Counted from the first letter of the stretch, positions 1 to 9,308 are shown. The stretch: 64,000 bases of DNA from Pontibacillus halophilus JSM 076056 = DSM 19796 (GCF_000425205.1 NZ_AULI01000006.1:62001-126000), one strand, 5' to 3'. Numbers and translations are program-made. The notes: generated by a model from the sequence alone, not told the origin.

Positions 1-1206
1 AATGTACATTCCAATTCGGTTCGATACAACTCTGCAATGACTTATGGGTACAATCATACGACCGCCTATCAATCCCTTTTGCCTTGGGACGTTCAACAGT
101 TCGAGATGGATATACTAGCTGAGACCGGAACGAGAAGCTTGAATTTAAATAAAGGCTACTTAAATAGTACGTACATGAATTCACTAATTGGAAATCGATA
201 TCACATTTTCACTGACCAAGGTACATCAGGTTCATTCAACCTTTATGGTTACGAAGAACGTACTGTAGATCAAAGTGTTGTATTTGAAAACAACTATAGA
301 ATGCCATTCGGCTTTCTCTACCACGATGTTGCAACGAACGAACAGTTATTGTCCTCATCTTATGGCTTTCGTGACAGGCTGCTGTTTGAAACTGCTTTTG
401 TAAATGAAGAGAATGTAGACGCACAATTACAGACTACCGTTGAACAGCCGAAGTCAGTGAAACAGATTGGAACAATGTCTACGATTGAATGGCCACAGTC
501 TGCACAAGCGGAACAAGTACAAACAGGCATTAAGGTATCTTCTGATGAACCCATTACGTTTACGCTTCCCATCCAAGAACATACCCGAGGGCAACTATCT
601 GTTGCTATGGAGTTTGAAGCACGAACTCCTACTGAAGGAATACATGTGACAGCAGAAACAGATACAGGACAGTCGCTTGCCTTCCAGAAAAATATGTCAC
701 GTGGCAGCTACAAGCTTAAGCAATATCACTACAGTTCAACTGTAAACGCTGTAAACTTTAACTTTGGTATAGACGAATCCGCGCGTTCTATTCATCTCAC
801 CATTAAACCAGGAACCTTTGTGATACAGAAGATCACAGCATTTATTGACGATTTCTCAGGTTATAAAGAAATTTATAAACAGCGACAAGAGGAAGCCCTA
901 CACATCACGGAATTTAACAATAACTCGCTACAAGGTTTAATTCATGTAGAGGAGAAAGGGCTTCTAAACCTATCCATCCCTTACCATGAAGGGTGGAAAG
1001 CTTATGTGGATGATGAAGAAGTGAACACCATTAAAGTGAACAGCTTGCTTACCGGAATTTACCTTGACAAGGGAGTTCACGATGTAAAGCTTACTTTCAC
1101 GCCATCTGGACTCTTACTGGGGTTGATTGTGTTCGCCCTCTCAATACTGGCCTACTTCATCCTCGCCATTAGGAAACCATTTAGAAATAATAAATACAGA
1201 ATATAA
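1..1206 (+). CDS. yfhO: YfhO family membrane protein, C-terminal part (5' end outside window)
   Basis: The reading frame is open from base 1, so this is the 3' part of a longer gene; the first ATG inside it (37) is not a start. About 400 residues remain. They form the extracytoplasmic beta-rich region and one final membrane segment (GLLLGLIVFALSILAY), followed by a short basic tail. Late motifs such as IPYHEGWKAYVDDEEV and the GIYLDKGVHDVKLTFTPSG stretch are typical of YfhO, a large polytopic protein. In Gram-positive bacteria this family is linked to glycosylation of lipoteichoic acid (family knowledge). A symmetrical terminator follows the stop codon. Family assignment is firm; substrate is unknown. 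Confidence 0.82.
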   Translation, partial: NVHSNSVRYNSAMTYGYNHTTAYQSLLPWDVQQFEMDILAETGTRSLNLNKGYLNSTYMNSLIGNRYHIFTDQGTSGSFNLYGYEERTVDQSVVFENNYRMPFGFLYHDVATNEQLLSSSYGFRDRLLFETAFVNEENVDAQLQTTVEQPKSVKQIGTMSTIEWPQSAQAEQVQTGIKVSSDEPITFTLPIQEHTRGQLSVAMEFEARTPTEGIHVTAETDTGQSLAFQKNMSRGSYKLKQYHYSSTVNAVNFNFGIDESARSIHLTIKPGTFVIQKITAFIDDFSGYKEIYKQRQEEALHITEFNNNSLQGLIHVEEKGLLNLSIPYHEGWKAYVDDEEVNTIKVNSLLTGIYLDKGVHDVKLTFTPSGLLLGLIVFALSILAYFILAIRKPFRNNKYRI

Positions 1207-1248
1207 GAAGAACCCTAATGGGATGAGTCTCCCATTAGGGTTCTTCTT
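1205..1248. terminator. Intrinsic terminator after yfhO
   Basis: Long perfect inverted repeat: AGAAGAACCCTAATGGGA pairs with its complement across a 4-nt loop. It starts at the yfhO stop codon. The T tract is interrupted, but the stem is very stable and could serve both strands. Confidence 0.75.
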
Positions 1249-1272
1249 ATATTTAGGTGATATCTCACAAAT

Positions 1273-1304
1273 AAAAAAAGACCCCCACAACCATGTGGCG
1301 GTCT
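1273..1304 (-). terminator. Terminator of secG
   Basis: On the minus strand an 11-bp stem (AGACCGCCACA with TGTGGGGGTCT, one mismatch) is followed by seven T. It lies just downstream of the secG stop codon. Confidence 0.85.
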
Positions 1305-1318
1305 ACTCTTACTATGAT

Positions 1319-1552
1319 TTATTGAGCTACGTATGCTAACACGAACGTTAGAACGAAAAGAAGCGTTCCCGTTACGATTGTCCCACGATGCAAGAACGCG
1401 TCTACACCTCGCGCCTTCTGCTTTCCGAATAATTGTTCAGCCCCACCTGAAATTGCTCCAGAAAGACCCGTTGTCTTACTTGATTGTAGAAGTACCAAAG
1501 TTATTAGTGCAACTGCATCAATAATTAATAACGTGATAAATAGACCAGTCAT
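1319..1552 (-). CDS. secG: Preprotein translocase subunit SecG
   Basis: SecG is a small, non-essential partner of SecYE in the protein-export channel. The 77-residue product has two membrane segments separated by the conserved cytoplasmic loop [19 protein letters not shown], the family hallmark. I chose the ATG at 1552 because AGGAGG ends 8 nt upstream; an in-frame GTG at 1561 overlaps that ribosome-binding site and is rejected. In many Bacillaceae secG lies near eno and upstream of rnr-smpB. Here yfhO is downstream and about 20 kb of transport and regulatory genes separate secG from eno. Confidence 0.95.
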   Translation of the reverse strand: MTGLFITLLIIDAVALITLVLLQSSKTTGLSGAISGGAEQLFGKQKARGVDAFLHRGTIVTGTLLFVLTFVLAYVAQ

Positions 1553-1661
1553 ACACTCCACCTCCTAAGCGGACAAATAGCTATATTAAATTTAGCATAT
1601 TCCCATTTATACGGCAACCTCATCTTCCAAGCGCAGCGTATGACTGAAATGCTTTTAATAT

Positions 1662-1701
1662 TTGATTGAATTTGAATGTTATTTGATAGTTATTGAATGT
1701 T
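1662..1701 (+). promoter_or_regulatory. Promoter/operator region of fruRKA with phased TTGA repeats
   Basis: Four TTGA-type repeats start at 1662, 1672, 1683 and 1693, so they recur about once per helical turn. Three are close copies (TTGAATGTTAT, TTGATAGTTA, TTGAATGTTTA). A weak promoter fits within them: TTGATT at 1662-1667, 17 bp, GATAGT at 1685-1690. Direct repeats are a usual operator form for DeoR-family repressors, so this may be the FruR site; that is inference. Confidence 0.45.
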
Positions 1702-1773
1702 TATGGTGTTTTGTGATTGAAAAATGTAAGGGCTTCCTTTATAGTGAAGGTAGAACAGTTGGAGGTGTTCAAC

Positions 1774-2526
1774 ATGCTTACACCAGAACGACATCGAATA
1801 ATCTTAAACTGCCTCGAGAATCAGCAAGTGGTCAAGCTCCAAGAACTTGTTCAGGCCACCTCGAGCTCTGAATCCACGATTCGAAGAGACCTAGACCAGC
1901 TTGAGAAAGAATATAAACTCCGTCGAGTTCACGGAGGTGCAACCTTAGCATCACAACATAAAGAGGAACCGAGCTTAAGTGAGAAGTCGGTTGTCGCTCG
2001 CGAAGAAAAGAAAGCCATTGCACAATTCGCATCTACTCTCATCCGAGACGGTGACTCCATCTTCCTTGATGCCGGAACCACAACTTATGAAATGATCCCT
2101 TATTTAAGAGACCGCGATATTCAAGTCGTAACAAATGGTCTTTCTCTATTGGAAGCGTTGACATCAGAAGGGATTCCTACGTATTTAACAGGCGGTTACG
2201 TCAAACATAAGACAAGAGCATTAGTTGGACATAGTGCTGTGAAAGGGATTCAGAACTTCCGCTACGATAAATGCTTCCTTGGAGTAAATGCTGTTCATAG
2301 CCAACACGGCTATACGACGCCAGACCCTGAGGAGGCGGCAGTTAAACAAGAAGCCATTGGATTATCTGAAGTAGCTTTTGTTCTTGCAGATGAGAGCAAG
2401 ATGGAGCGTGTAACCTTTACCGCCATCGCCCCTTTACATGCAGCAACCCTAATTACAAACGTAACTCATGCTGAACTTCTATCAGAACTAGAAAAAAACA
2501 CTACAGTAAAGGTTGTGACTACATGA
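1774..2526 (+). CDS. fruR: DeoR-family transcriptional repressor of the fructose operon
   Basis: Predicted repressor of the downstream fruKA genes, with fructose-1-phosphate as the likely effector (family knowledge). The 250-residue protein has an N-terminal DeoR winged helix (residues about 1-57, with SSSESTIRRDLDQLEKE as recognition helix) and a C-terminal DeoRC sugar-phosphate sensor domain with DAGTTTYEM and VTNGLSLL. The start MLTPERHRIIL matches the family N-terminus and has GGAGG 8 nt upstream (1761-1765). An in-frame TTG at 1717 would add 19 unlikely residues. The stop codon overlaps the fruK start (ATGA), so the genes are translationally coupled. Confidence 0.92.
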   Translation: MLTPERHRIILNCLENQQVVKLQELVQATSSSESTIRRDLDQLEKEYKLRRVHGGATLASQHKEEPSLSEKSVVAREEKKAIAQFASTLIRDGDSIFLDAGTTTYEMIPYLRDRDIQVVTNGLSLLEALTSEGIPTYLTGGYVKHKTRALVGHSAVKGIQNFRYDKCFLGVNAVHSQHGYTTPDPEEAAVKQEAIGLSEVAFVLADESKMERVTFTAIAPLHAATLITNVTHAELLSELEKNTTVKVVTT

Positions 2527-3437
2527 TCTACACCGTCACCCTAAATCCTTCCATTGATTACATCATGCATGTTGATGCTTTCCATGAAGGCGATTTAAAT
2601 CGAGCTCATACGACCCATTCCTACGCAGGTGGCAAAGGAATCAATGTGTCCAGAGTGTTGAAGCGATTGAACGTTGAGACTACTGCGCTTGGCTATGTAG
2701 GAGGATTTACAGGAGAATTCATTAAGAACGCTCTTCATAAAGAAGGTGTACGTCACTCATTCGTACAGATTCATGAGGACACAAGAATTAACGTCAAATT
2801 AAAATCTTCCACAGAATCAGAGATTAACGGCCCTGGGCCTTCGATTACAGAAGAGCAACAACAAGCATTGCTACAGCAGGTTGAAGAACTCTCAGCCGGG
2901 GATTATTTAGTCGTTGCCGGCAGTATTCCTAAAGCCGTTGATGATAAGTTCTACAATCAGTTGGCGAGCATATGTGAAGCAAATAAAATTCAATTTGTAG
3001 CCGACACCTCCGGCAAGGCGCTTAAAGACTTAATTGGAACAAAGACTTTCCTACTAAAGCCAAATCACCATGAATTAGGTCATCTCTTTGAAACGGCCGT
3101 AAATACGAAGGATGACGCCATTTACTATGGTAGAAAGCTTGTGGAACAAGGTGCACAGCACGTCATTGTTTCAATGGGTGGAGCTGGCGCAATTCTCATT
3201 ACAGAAGAAACAACTGTTATAGCCGAAGTGCCTAAGGGCGAAGTCATTAATTCTGTAGGAGCTGGCGATTCCCTCGTATCAGGATTCATTGGCGGTTATG
3301 TGAAAACGGAAAATCCAGTAGAAGCCTTTCGTCACGGTGTGGCATCAGGTACTGCCACAGCATTTAGCAGCGACTTATGTGAGAAAGATGAAGTGGAGAG
3401 ACTCTTGGCGCAGGTACACATTCAAGAGATTAACTAA
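2523..3437 (+). CDS. fruK: 1-phosphofructokinase
   Basis: Phosphorylates fructose-1-phosphate, the product of the FruA permease, to fructose-1,6-bisphosphate in the cytoplasm. The 304 residues form a single PfkB/ribokinase-fold domain. The N-terminal signature GGKGINVSRVL and the C-terminal signature NSVGAGDSLVSGFIGG, with the catalytic Asp of the GAGD motif, are intact. It overlaps fruR by 4 nt and precedes fruA by 12 nt, the standard fruRKA arrangement. Its product is also the effector of CggR and HprK, both encoded in this window. Confidence 0.96.
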   Translation: MIYTVTLNPSIDYIMHVDAFHEGDLNRAHTTHSYAGGKGINVSRVLKRLNVETTALGYVGGFTGEFIKNALHKEGVRHSFVQIHEDTRINVKLKSSTESEINGPGPSITEEQQQALLQQVEELSAGDYLVVAGSIPKAVDDKFYNQLASICEANKIQFVADTSGKALKDLIGTKTFLLKPNHHELGHLFETAVNTKDDAIYYGRKLVEQGAQHVIVSMGGAGAILITEETTVIAEVPKGEVINSVGAGDSLVSGFIGGYVKTENPVEAFRHGVASGTATAFSSDLCEKDEVERLLAQVHIQEIN

Positions 3438-3449
3438 GGGGGAACTAAG

Positions 3450-5348
3450 ATGAGGATTACAGATCTACTCAAACAAGACACGATGATCTTAGAATTATCG
3501 GCCACATCGAAATCTGACATTATTGAAGAGCTTGCGTCTAAATTAGATGAAGCGGGACGACTTCACGATAAGACCGCTTTTATCGAAGCGATTCAAGCTC
3601 GAGAAGAACAAAGTACAACGGGCATTGGCGAAGGGATTGCGATTCCACATGCTAAGACCGCTGCTGTAAAGGAACCCGCTATCGCATTTGCGCGCTCAGA
3701 AGAAGGGCTTGATTATGAGTCCTTAGATGGGCAATCCACGCACTTGTTCTTTATGATCGCTGCTTCTGAGGACGCTGGTCAAGCTCATTTGGAAACGTTA
3801 TCGAGTTTATCAACACTCCTTATGGACGAAGCATTTCGTCAGAAACTTCTCGCCGCGGAATCACGTGAGGAAGTTGTTCAGCTTATTGATAGGAAGGAAA
3901 ATGAGAACACTACAGAGGAAGAAGAAACAAGTGAATCAGCTAAACAGTCAGAAGAAGCGTATGTAATCGCCGTTACGGCATGCCCTACTGGAATTGCTCA
4001 TACGTACATGGCAGCAGATAAGTTAAAGGCAACAGCGAAAGAAATGGGCGTTAGAATCAAAGTTGAAACGAACGGCTCAAGTGGTGTTAAAAACCGCTTA
4101 ACGTCAGAAGACATCGAACGTGCTAAAGGGGTTATTGTTGCAGCAGATATTGAGGTCGCTACGGATCGATTTAAAGGAAAACACGTTGTACAGGTCCCTG
4201 TTGCGAAAGGAATTCACGAGCCAGAGCAATTAATCACAAAGGCTGTTGAACAAAACGCCCCTATCTTCCAAGGAGGCGGAGATGAGGAACAGAAAGAAAG
4301 CTCCGAGAAGGAAACACGCTCTGGATTTTACAAGCACATTATGAACGGTGTATCCAATATGCTGCCTTTCGTCGTTGGTGGCGGAATCTTACTCGCCCTA
4401 GCCTTCTTTATTGAGACGTTCACATCAAGCGATAACGAACTCGTACAGCTATTAATGACCATTGGAGGAGATAATGCATTCTTCCTTCTCGTTCCAGTTC
4501 TAGCCGGCTTTATCTCACAAAGCATTGCCGGTCGCCCAGGTCTTGCTCCTGGTATGACAGGTGGGTTAATTGCAATTACAGTTGGAGCAAGTAGTTCAGG
4601 TTTCTTAGGTGGATTAATTGCTGGTTTCCTAGCCGGTTACGTCACGCTTCTTGTCATTAAAGTATTTGAGAAGCTTCCATCTTCATTAGATGGTCTCAAA
4701 ACCGTTCTGTTCTATCCTGTTTTCTCTATTCTCATTACTGGGGTCATAATGGCACTTGGTAACCCACTCCTTGGTCAACTCTACGGTGGACTTCAAACTT
4801 GGCTTGAAGGGCTAGGAACTTCCAACCTTATATTGATAGGCGTTGTCGTTGGTGGTATGATGGCTGTTGACATGGGTGGTCCATTTAATAAGGCCGCTTA
4901 TACATTTGGTCTTGCGATGATTGATGCAGGTAACTACGAATATATGGCCGCTATAATGGCTGGAGGTATGACTCCACCACTTGGCTTGGCTTTAGCGACT
5001 ACATTCTTTAAGAAGAAATTTACGAAACAAGAGCGAGAAACGGGTAAATCTGCATATGCACTTGGACTTTCCTTCATTACAGAAGGTGCCATTCCGTTTG
5101 CAGCTGCTGACCCAGCACGAGTTATTCCATCGGCTGTTGTAGGTTCAGCTATTGCAGGTGCGCTCTCCATGCTCTTTAGTATAGGATCACAAGCTCCACA
5201 CGGTGGTGTATTTGCTGCCGCGCTCGTATCCGGTTCAGAAGGATTGTCTGCACCATTTCCACAGTTACTTTATCTATTAGCCATTGTCATTGGTTCAATT
5301 GTAACCGCATTATTAGTTGGTGTTTTAAAGAAAGACATCAAGAGTTAA
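3450..5348 (+). CDS. fruA: PTS fructose permease, EIIABC
   Basis: Imports fructose and phosphorylates it to fructose-1-phosphate. The 632-residue protein has three fused modules. EIIA-Fru covers residues 1-145, with the phospho-accepting His67 in GIAIPHAK. An acidic Glu/Ser-rich linker runs from about 148 to 168. EIIB-Fru covers about 170-270, with the active Cys178 in VTACPTGIAHTYMAADKL. The polytopic EIIC runs from about 290 to the end. A good ribosome-binding site (AAGGGGGAA) precedes the ATG. No terminator is visible before ptsH, so read-through into ptsHI is likely. Confidence 0.96.
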   Translation: MRITDLLKQDTMILELSATSKSDIIEELASKLDEAGRLHDKTAFIEAIQAREEQSTTGIGEGIAIPHAKTAAVKEPAIAFARSEEGLDYESLDGQSTHLFFMIAASEDAGQAHLETLSSLSTLLMDEAFRQKLLAAESREEVVQLIDRKENENTTEEEETSESAKQSEEAYVIAVTACPTGIAHTYMAADKLKATAKEMGVRIKVETNGSSGVKNRLTSEDIERAKGVIVAADIEVATDRFKGKHVVQVPVAKGIHEPEQLITKAVEQNAPIFQGGGDEEQKESSEKETRSGFYKHIMNGVSNMLPFVVGGGILLALAFFIETFTSSDNELVQLLMTIGGDNAFFLLVPVLAGFISQSIAGRPGLAPGMTGGLIAITVGASSSGFLGGLIAGFLAGYVTLLVIKVFEKLPSSLDGLKTVLFYPVFSILITGVIMALGNPLLGQLYGGLQTWLEGLGTSNLILIGVVVGGMMAVDMGGPFNKAAYTFGLAMIDAGNYEYMAAIMAGGMTPPLGLALATTFFKKKFTKQERETGKSAYALGLSFITEGAIPFAAADPARVIPSAVVGSAIAGALSMLFSIGSQAPHGGVFAAALVSGSEGLSAPFPQLLYLLAIVIGSIVTALLVGVLKKDIKS

Positions 5349-5382
5349 TCAATGTATAATAGATAACATGTTGATCATCAAC
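5332..5382 (+). promoter_or_regulatory. Internal promoter and inverted repeat ahead of ptsHI
   Basis: AAGACA (5332-5337, overlapping the end of fruA), 17 bp, and a perfect TATAAT (5355-5360) form a good sigma-A promoter. An inverted repeat, GTTGAT-C-ATCAAC, at 5370-5382 lies at the predicted transcription start. With a 1-nt centre it cannot be a hairpin loop, so it is better read as a DNA operator. The regulator is unknown. Confidence 0.55.
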
Positions 5383-5412
5383 TATGAATAACATTCAGGA
5401 GGTTTTCATTTT

Positions 5413-5679
5413 ATGGTTGAACAAACAGTAACCATTACATCTGAAGACGGGGTACATGCGCGTCCTGCTACTGTCCTCGTCCAATCCGCAGGAAGCTATT
5501 CTGCAAACGTTAACTTAGAATATAACGGAAAAACCGTTAACCTTAAATCCATCATGGGAATTATGTCTTTAGGCATCCCATCAGGTGCTGAAGTAAGAAT
5601 TACAGCAGAAGGCTCTGATGAGCAAGAAGCAGTAGACGGCGTCGTTGCAACAATGAAAAAAGAAAACCTGGGGGAATAA
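5413..5679 (+). CDS. ptsH: Phosphocarrier protein HPr
   Basis: HPr carries the phosphoryl group from EI to all PTS permeases and, when phosphorylated on Ser46, is the CcpA co-effector. The 88-residue protein has His15 in GVHARPAT and Ser46 in LKSIMGIMSLG, so both the transport and the regulatory site are intact. AGGAGG lies 9 nt upstream of the ATG. It is followed 3 nt later by ptsI. HPr kinase/phosphorylase and Crh are encoded elsewhere in this window (54.5 kb and 31.6 kb). Confidence 0.97.
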   Translation: MVEQTVTITSEDGVHARPATVLVQSAGSYSANVNLEYNGKTVNLKSIMGIMSLGIPSGAEVRITAEGSDEQEAVDGVVATMKKENLGE

Positions 5680-5682
5680 GAC

Positions 5683-7398
5683 ATGACTATCAAGGGGATC
5701 GCAGCTTCTAGCGGTATCGCCATTGCCAAGGCTTACCGCATGGAAGTTCCTGACCTTTCTTTCGAGAAGACATCAGTAGACAATAGAGAACAAGAAGTTG
5801 CTCGCTTCCGTGACGCAATTGAAATTTCTAAATCTGAACTTGAGAAGATTAAGAACCATGCTCTTGAGCAATTAGGTCAAGAGAAAGCGGAAATCTTCTC
5901 TGCCCACCTACTCGTTCTTCAAGACCCTGAACTCATTCAGCCAATTGAAGACAAGATTAACAACGAGTCTGTAAATGCTGAGGCAGCTCTAGACGAAACT
6001 GCTAACATGTTCATTACGATGTTCAAGAGTATGGATAACGAATATATGCGCGAACGTGCAGCTGACATTCAAGATGTGACGAAGCGTGTCATGGCACACC
6101 TTCTAAACGTAACATTCCCTGACCCAGCGCTAATCGACGAGCAAGTGGTTATTATCGCTGAAGACTTAACGCCATCTGATACAGCACAGTTGAACAAAGA
6201 ATTCGTACAAGGATTCACAACAGATATCGGTGGTCGTACATCCCACTCTGCAATCATGGCACGTTCTCTTGAGATTCCTGCTGTAGTAGGTACGAAAGAA
6301 GTAACGAGCACAATCCAAAAGGGTGACCTTGTCATCGTTGACGGGATTAATGGCGATGTCATCGTACACCCAACGGATGAGCAAGTGGAAACATACAAGA
6401 AAAAGCAACAGCAATACGAGGATCAAAAAGCTGAGTGGGCGAAATTAAAAGATGAGCCTACAATCACTGCTGACAACGAGCACGTAGAACTTGTTGCCAA
6501 CATTGGAACGCCTGATGATACTGTCGGCGTAATGAACAATGGCGGCGAAGGTGTAGGCCTTTACCGTACTGAGTTCCTTTACATGGGTAAAAGTCAGCTT
6601 CCAACAGAAGATGAGCAGTTTGAATCGTACAAAGCTGTGCTTGAACAAATGGGAGACAAGCCCGTTGTCGTTCGTACGCTAGACATCGGTGGAGACAAAG
6701 AATTAGATTATCTTGACCTACCACATGAGATGAACCCATTCCTTGGTTTCCGTGCGATTCGTCTATGCCTAGAGCGTGACGATATCTTCCGTACACAGCT
6801 ACGTGCTCTATTACGCGCAAGCGTTTACGGCAACCTTAAGATCATGTTCCCAATGATCGCGACGTTGTCTGAGTTCCGTGAAGCGAAAGCACTCCTTCTT
6901 GAAGAGAAACAGAACCTAATCAATGAAGGTGTTCAAGTATCTGAAGAGTTTGAAGTGGGAATCATGGTCGAAATCCCAGCTACTGCTGTCATCGCAAAGC
7001 AATTTGCGAAAGAAGTAGACTTCTTCAGTATCGGAACAAACGACTTGATTCAGTACACAATGGCAGCTGACCGTATGAACGAACGTGTATCCTACTTGTA
7101 CCAACCGTACAACCCAGCTATCTTAAACCTAATCAACAACGTAATCGAAGCAGCACACGCTGAAGGCAAGTGGGCTGGCATGTGTGGCGAAATGGCAGGA
7201 GACGAAATTGCAATCCCTATTCTTCTTGGCCTTGGCCTAGACGAATTCTCCATGAGCGCAACGTCTATCCTTCCAGCACGTACACAAATCCGCAGCCTTT
7301 CTAAACAGGATTGGACTTCTTACAAAGATGAAATCCTAGCTATGAGCACAGCAGAAGAAGTTGTTGAATTTGTAAAAGAAAAAGCAAACATTCAATAG
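5683..7398 (+). CDS. ptsI: PTS enzyme I (phosphoenolpyruvate-protein phosphotransferase)
   Basis: Soluble entry enzyme of the PTS: autophosphorylates from PEP and passes the phosphate to HPr. The 571 residues contain the N-terminal HPr-binding and phosphohistidine domains with His188 in [13 protein letters not shown]. The C-terminal PEP-binding TIM barrel contains [14 protein letters not shown] and the active-site Cys region [12 protein letters not shown]. Length is normal for Bacillus EI. It is the last gene of the fruRKA-ptsHI cluster and ends at a strong terminator. Confidence 0.97.
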   Translation: MTIKGIAASSGIAIAKAYRMEVPDLSFEKTSVDNREQEVARFRDAIEISKSELEKIKNHALEQLGQEKAEIFSAHLLVLQDPELIQPIEDKINNESVNAEAALDETANMFITMFKSMDNEYMRERAADIQDVTKRVMAHLLNVTFPDPALIDEQVVIIAEDLTPSDTAQLNKEFVQGFTTDIGGRTSHSAIMARSLEIPAVVGTKEVTSTIQKGDLVIVDGINGDVIVHPTDEQVETYKKKQQQYEDQKAEWAKLKDEPTITADNEHVELVANIGTPDDTVGVMNNGGEGVGLYRTEFLYMGKSQLPTEDEQFESYKAVLEQMGDKPVVVRTLDIGGDKELDYLDLPHEMNPFLGFRAIRLCLERDDIFRTQLRALLRASVYGNLKIMFPMIATLSEFREAKALLLEEKQNLINEGVQVSEEFEVGIMVEIPATAVIAKQFAKEVDFFSIGTNDLIQYTMAADRMNERVSYLYQPYNPAILNLINNVIEAAHAEGKWAGMCGEMAGDEIAIPILLGLGLDEFSMSATSILPARTQIRSLSKQDWTSYKDEILAMSTAEEVVEFVKEKANIQ

Positions 7399-7406
7399 AT
7401 TGTTGG

Positions 7407-7437
7407 AAAGCAGCCTCTTAATGAGGTTGCTTTTTTT
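7407..7437 (+). terminator. Terminator of fru-ptsHI
   Basis: AAAGCAGCCTC pairs with GAGGTTGCTTT around a 5-nt loop (one G-T pair), followed by a run of T. It lies 9 nt after the ptsI stop codon. Confidence 0.92.
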
Positions 7438-7797
7438 GTGTCTCCGCTTCCTTTTGGGTCTTGTATGTAGAATTTCGGCAGGTCCCTGACCTCTTCAATC
7501 GTTACAATATAGGAGTAAACGAAATTTAGGCTAGGGTGCAACATATTCAAAAGGAGATGGATAATTGCAATTGCATATTCAATGTATGATTATTCGTTTA
7601 TACATGGATTGCACGCTACTGATAACTAGTGATTTCCCTTCATCACAAGGCATATGTAGAATGACACAATCACTTCCCCTACTACACAATACTATCAGAA
7701 GATACACTCTCCCCCTTCCGCAATCCACAACTTTCTCCCAAACCTATACCTGGACGTATTAATATTCAACTTAATTTATATTTTTTCATAAAATTCT
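7438..7797. other. Non-coding stretch between ptsI and artP
   Basis: About 360 bases without a convincing gene. A 65-codon frame starting with TTG at 7565 has AAGGAG 8 nt upstream, but its product has no recognisable feature and is rich in Pro, Thr and Gln. No hairpin of note was seen. Confidence 0.4.
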
Positions 7798-7819
7798 CTT
7801 ACAATCTCAAAAACTATGT

Positions 7820-7852
7820 GTTAATATGCATATTAACGAATAATTAATCATA
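7820..7852 (+). promoter_or_regulatory. 18-bp perfect palindrome and ARG-box-like site upstream of artP
   Basis: GTTAATATGCATATTAAC (7820-7837) is a perfect palindrome and contains a possible -10 (TAATAT, 7822-7827). It overlaps AACGAATAATTAATCATA (7835-7852), which matches the general Bacillus ARG box form (A-T-rich ATGAAT...ATTCAT) at about 16 of 18 positions. Both sit just ahead of the artP ribosome-binding site, as expected for an operator. Regulator identity is inference. Confidence 0.5.
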
Positions 7853-7869
7853 AAAGGGGAGCTTGAACG

Positions 7870-8646
7870 ATGAAAAAGGGAATCTTGTATACACTTATGA
7901 TGATGACACTACTAGTTGTAGCTGCTTGTGGAAGTAGCGTAGATGGACAATCTAGCGAAGATAAGAAAAAGCTAGTGATGGGAACATCCGCTGACTATAA
8001 ACCTTATGAATTTATCGATACTGATCAAAGCGAAGACATTATCGGCTTCGATATTGATATTGCAAATCATATTGCTGATGAGCTTGGTTACGAACTAGAA
8101 GTTCGCAACATGGACTTTAATGGATTAGTTGCTGCGCTGAATAGCAATAAAGTAGACTTTGTTATTTCTGGTATGACTCCTACAGAGAAACGTAAGGAGC
8201 AAGTTGATTTCTCCGATATCTACTACGTAGCGAAAGATGCAATTGTATTTAATGGGGAAGATGGCTATAAAGAGCTATCAGACCTCGAAGGGAAAACGGT
8301 TGGGGTTCAGCTCGGTTCTATTCAAGAAGAGCTTGCGAAAGATTTGGAACAAGAAATTGATGGGCTAAAGATTAAATCATTAGATACCATCCCAAACCTT
8401 GTTCAAGAGCTGAAGGCAGGAAGAATTGATGCAACCATCATTGAGAATACAGTTTCAAAGGGTTATCTAGAAGCAAATGATGGACTCGGCCAATTTGAAG
8501 TCAATGATCAAGGAGAGCAAGGGTCTGCCATTGCATTTCCTCAAGGAAACGATGAACTTGTCCAACAGTTTAACGAGGAAATTAGCAACATGAAGGAAAG
8601 CGGAAAAATGGATGAACTAATTCAGAAATGGTTCGGAGAGCAGTAA
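7870..8646 (+). CDS. artP: Amino-acid ABC transporter, substrate-binding lipoprotein (arginine type)
   Basis: Extracytoplasmic solute receptor of family SBP_bac_3. The 258-residue precursor has a short lipoprotein signal with the lipobox ending at Cys20 (LVVAAC). The mature part shows the family signatures TSADYKPYEF, GFDIDIANHIADELGYELE, ISGMTPTEKRKEQVDFS and VGVQLGSIQEE. Overall it resembles Bacillus ArtP (YqiX), which binds arginine, but specificity cannot be read from the sequence alone. GGGGAG precedes the ATG. It heads a three-gene operon with a permease and an ATPase. The palindrome and ARG-box-like site just upstream support arginine or a related amino acid. Confidence 0.85.
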   Translation: MKKGILYTLMMMTLLVVAACGSSVDGQSSEDKKKLVMGTSADYKPYEFIDTDQSEDIIGFDIDIANHIADELGYELEVRNMDFNGLVAALNSNKVDFVISGMTPTEKRKEQVDFSDIYYVAKDAIVFNGEDGYKELSDLEGKTVGVQLGSIQEELAKDLEQEIDGLKIKSLDTIPNLVQELKAGRIDATIIENTVSKGYLEANDGLGQFEVNDQGEQGSAIAFPQGNDELVQQFNEEISNMKESGKMDELIQKWFGEQ

Positions 8647-8660
8647 GGAGCTGAAGTCCA

Positions 8661-9308
8661 ATGAATGATGTATTAAATTCTATCCCATTTATCTTAAAAG
8701 GAATCATCGTCACATTAGAATTTGTTGTTGTATCTGGTATACTAGGATTTGTCATTGGAGTCTTGCTCGCACTAGCGAAGATGGGCAAGAGTAAAGGATT
8801 AAAGCGTGTCGCAGATGGCTATACAGCCATCTTTCGTGGCACCCCGCTCTTATTGCAACTCATTTATATTTATTATGTCACGCCTCAAGTTACCGGCTGG
8901 GATATCCCGGCTTTTGCAGCTGGTGTCATTGCCTTCTCATTAAATTCGGGGGCATATGTATCTGAAATCATTCGGGCTGGAATACAGTCTATTGACAAAG
9001 GACAGTTTGAAGCAGCACAAGCTCTTAACCTTCCTTATTGGAAGACGATGCGCCATATCATTCTTCCACAGGCCATTAAGCATATCTTACCTGCCTTAAT
9101 GAATGAGTATATTATGCTTGTGAAAGAATCTGCGGTTATTTCCGTCATCGGTGCGGTAGACATCTTACGTAGAGCCCAAATCGTCGCAGCAGACACCTTT
9201 AACTATTTAATGCCGCTTACAATCGCCTTAGTGATCTACTTCACTATGGTGCGTACACTAGAAGTATTCGGCAACAAACTCGAGAAAAGGATGAGTTACA
9301 GTGATTGA
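8661..9308 (+). CDS. artQ: Amino-acid ABC transporter permease (arginine type)
   Basis: Integral membrane channel component for the artP receptor. The 215 residues contain about five membrane segments of the His/Glu/Gln/Arg/opine permease type. The cytoplasmic EAA loop ([20 protein letters not shown], about residues 114-133) contacts the ATPase. The N-terminal segment [15 protein letters not shown] is typical of polar amino-acid importers. It follows artP by 14 nt and overlaps the ATPase start by 8 nt, indicating coupled translation. Confidence 0.88.
   Translation: MNDVLNSIPFILKGIIVTLEFVVVSGILGFVIGVLLALAKMGKSKGLKRVADGYTAIFRGTPLLLQLIYIYYVTPQVTGWDIPAFAAGVIAFSLNSGAYVSEIIRAGIQSIDKGQFEAAQALNLPYWKTMRHIILPQAIKHILPALMNEYIMLVKESAVISVIGAVDILRRAQIVAADTFNYLMPLTIALVIYFTMVRTLEVFGNKLEKRMSYSD

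Noticed and set aside
7565-7762. 65-codon frame starting with TTG behind an AAGGAG
   Set aside because: Odd composition with many Pro, Thr and Gln, no recognised domain and no promoter; the ribosome-binding site may be chance. Kept only as a note.
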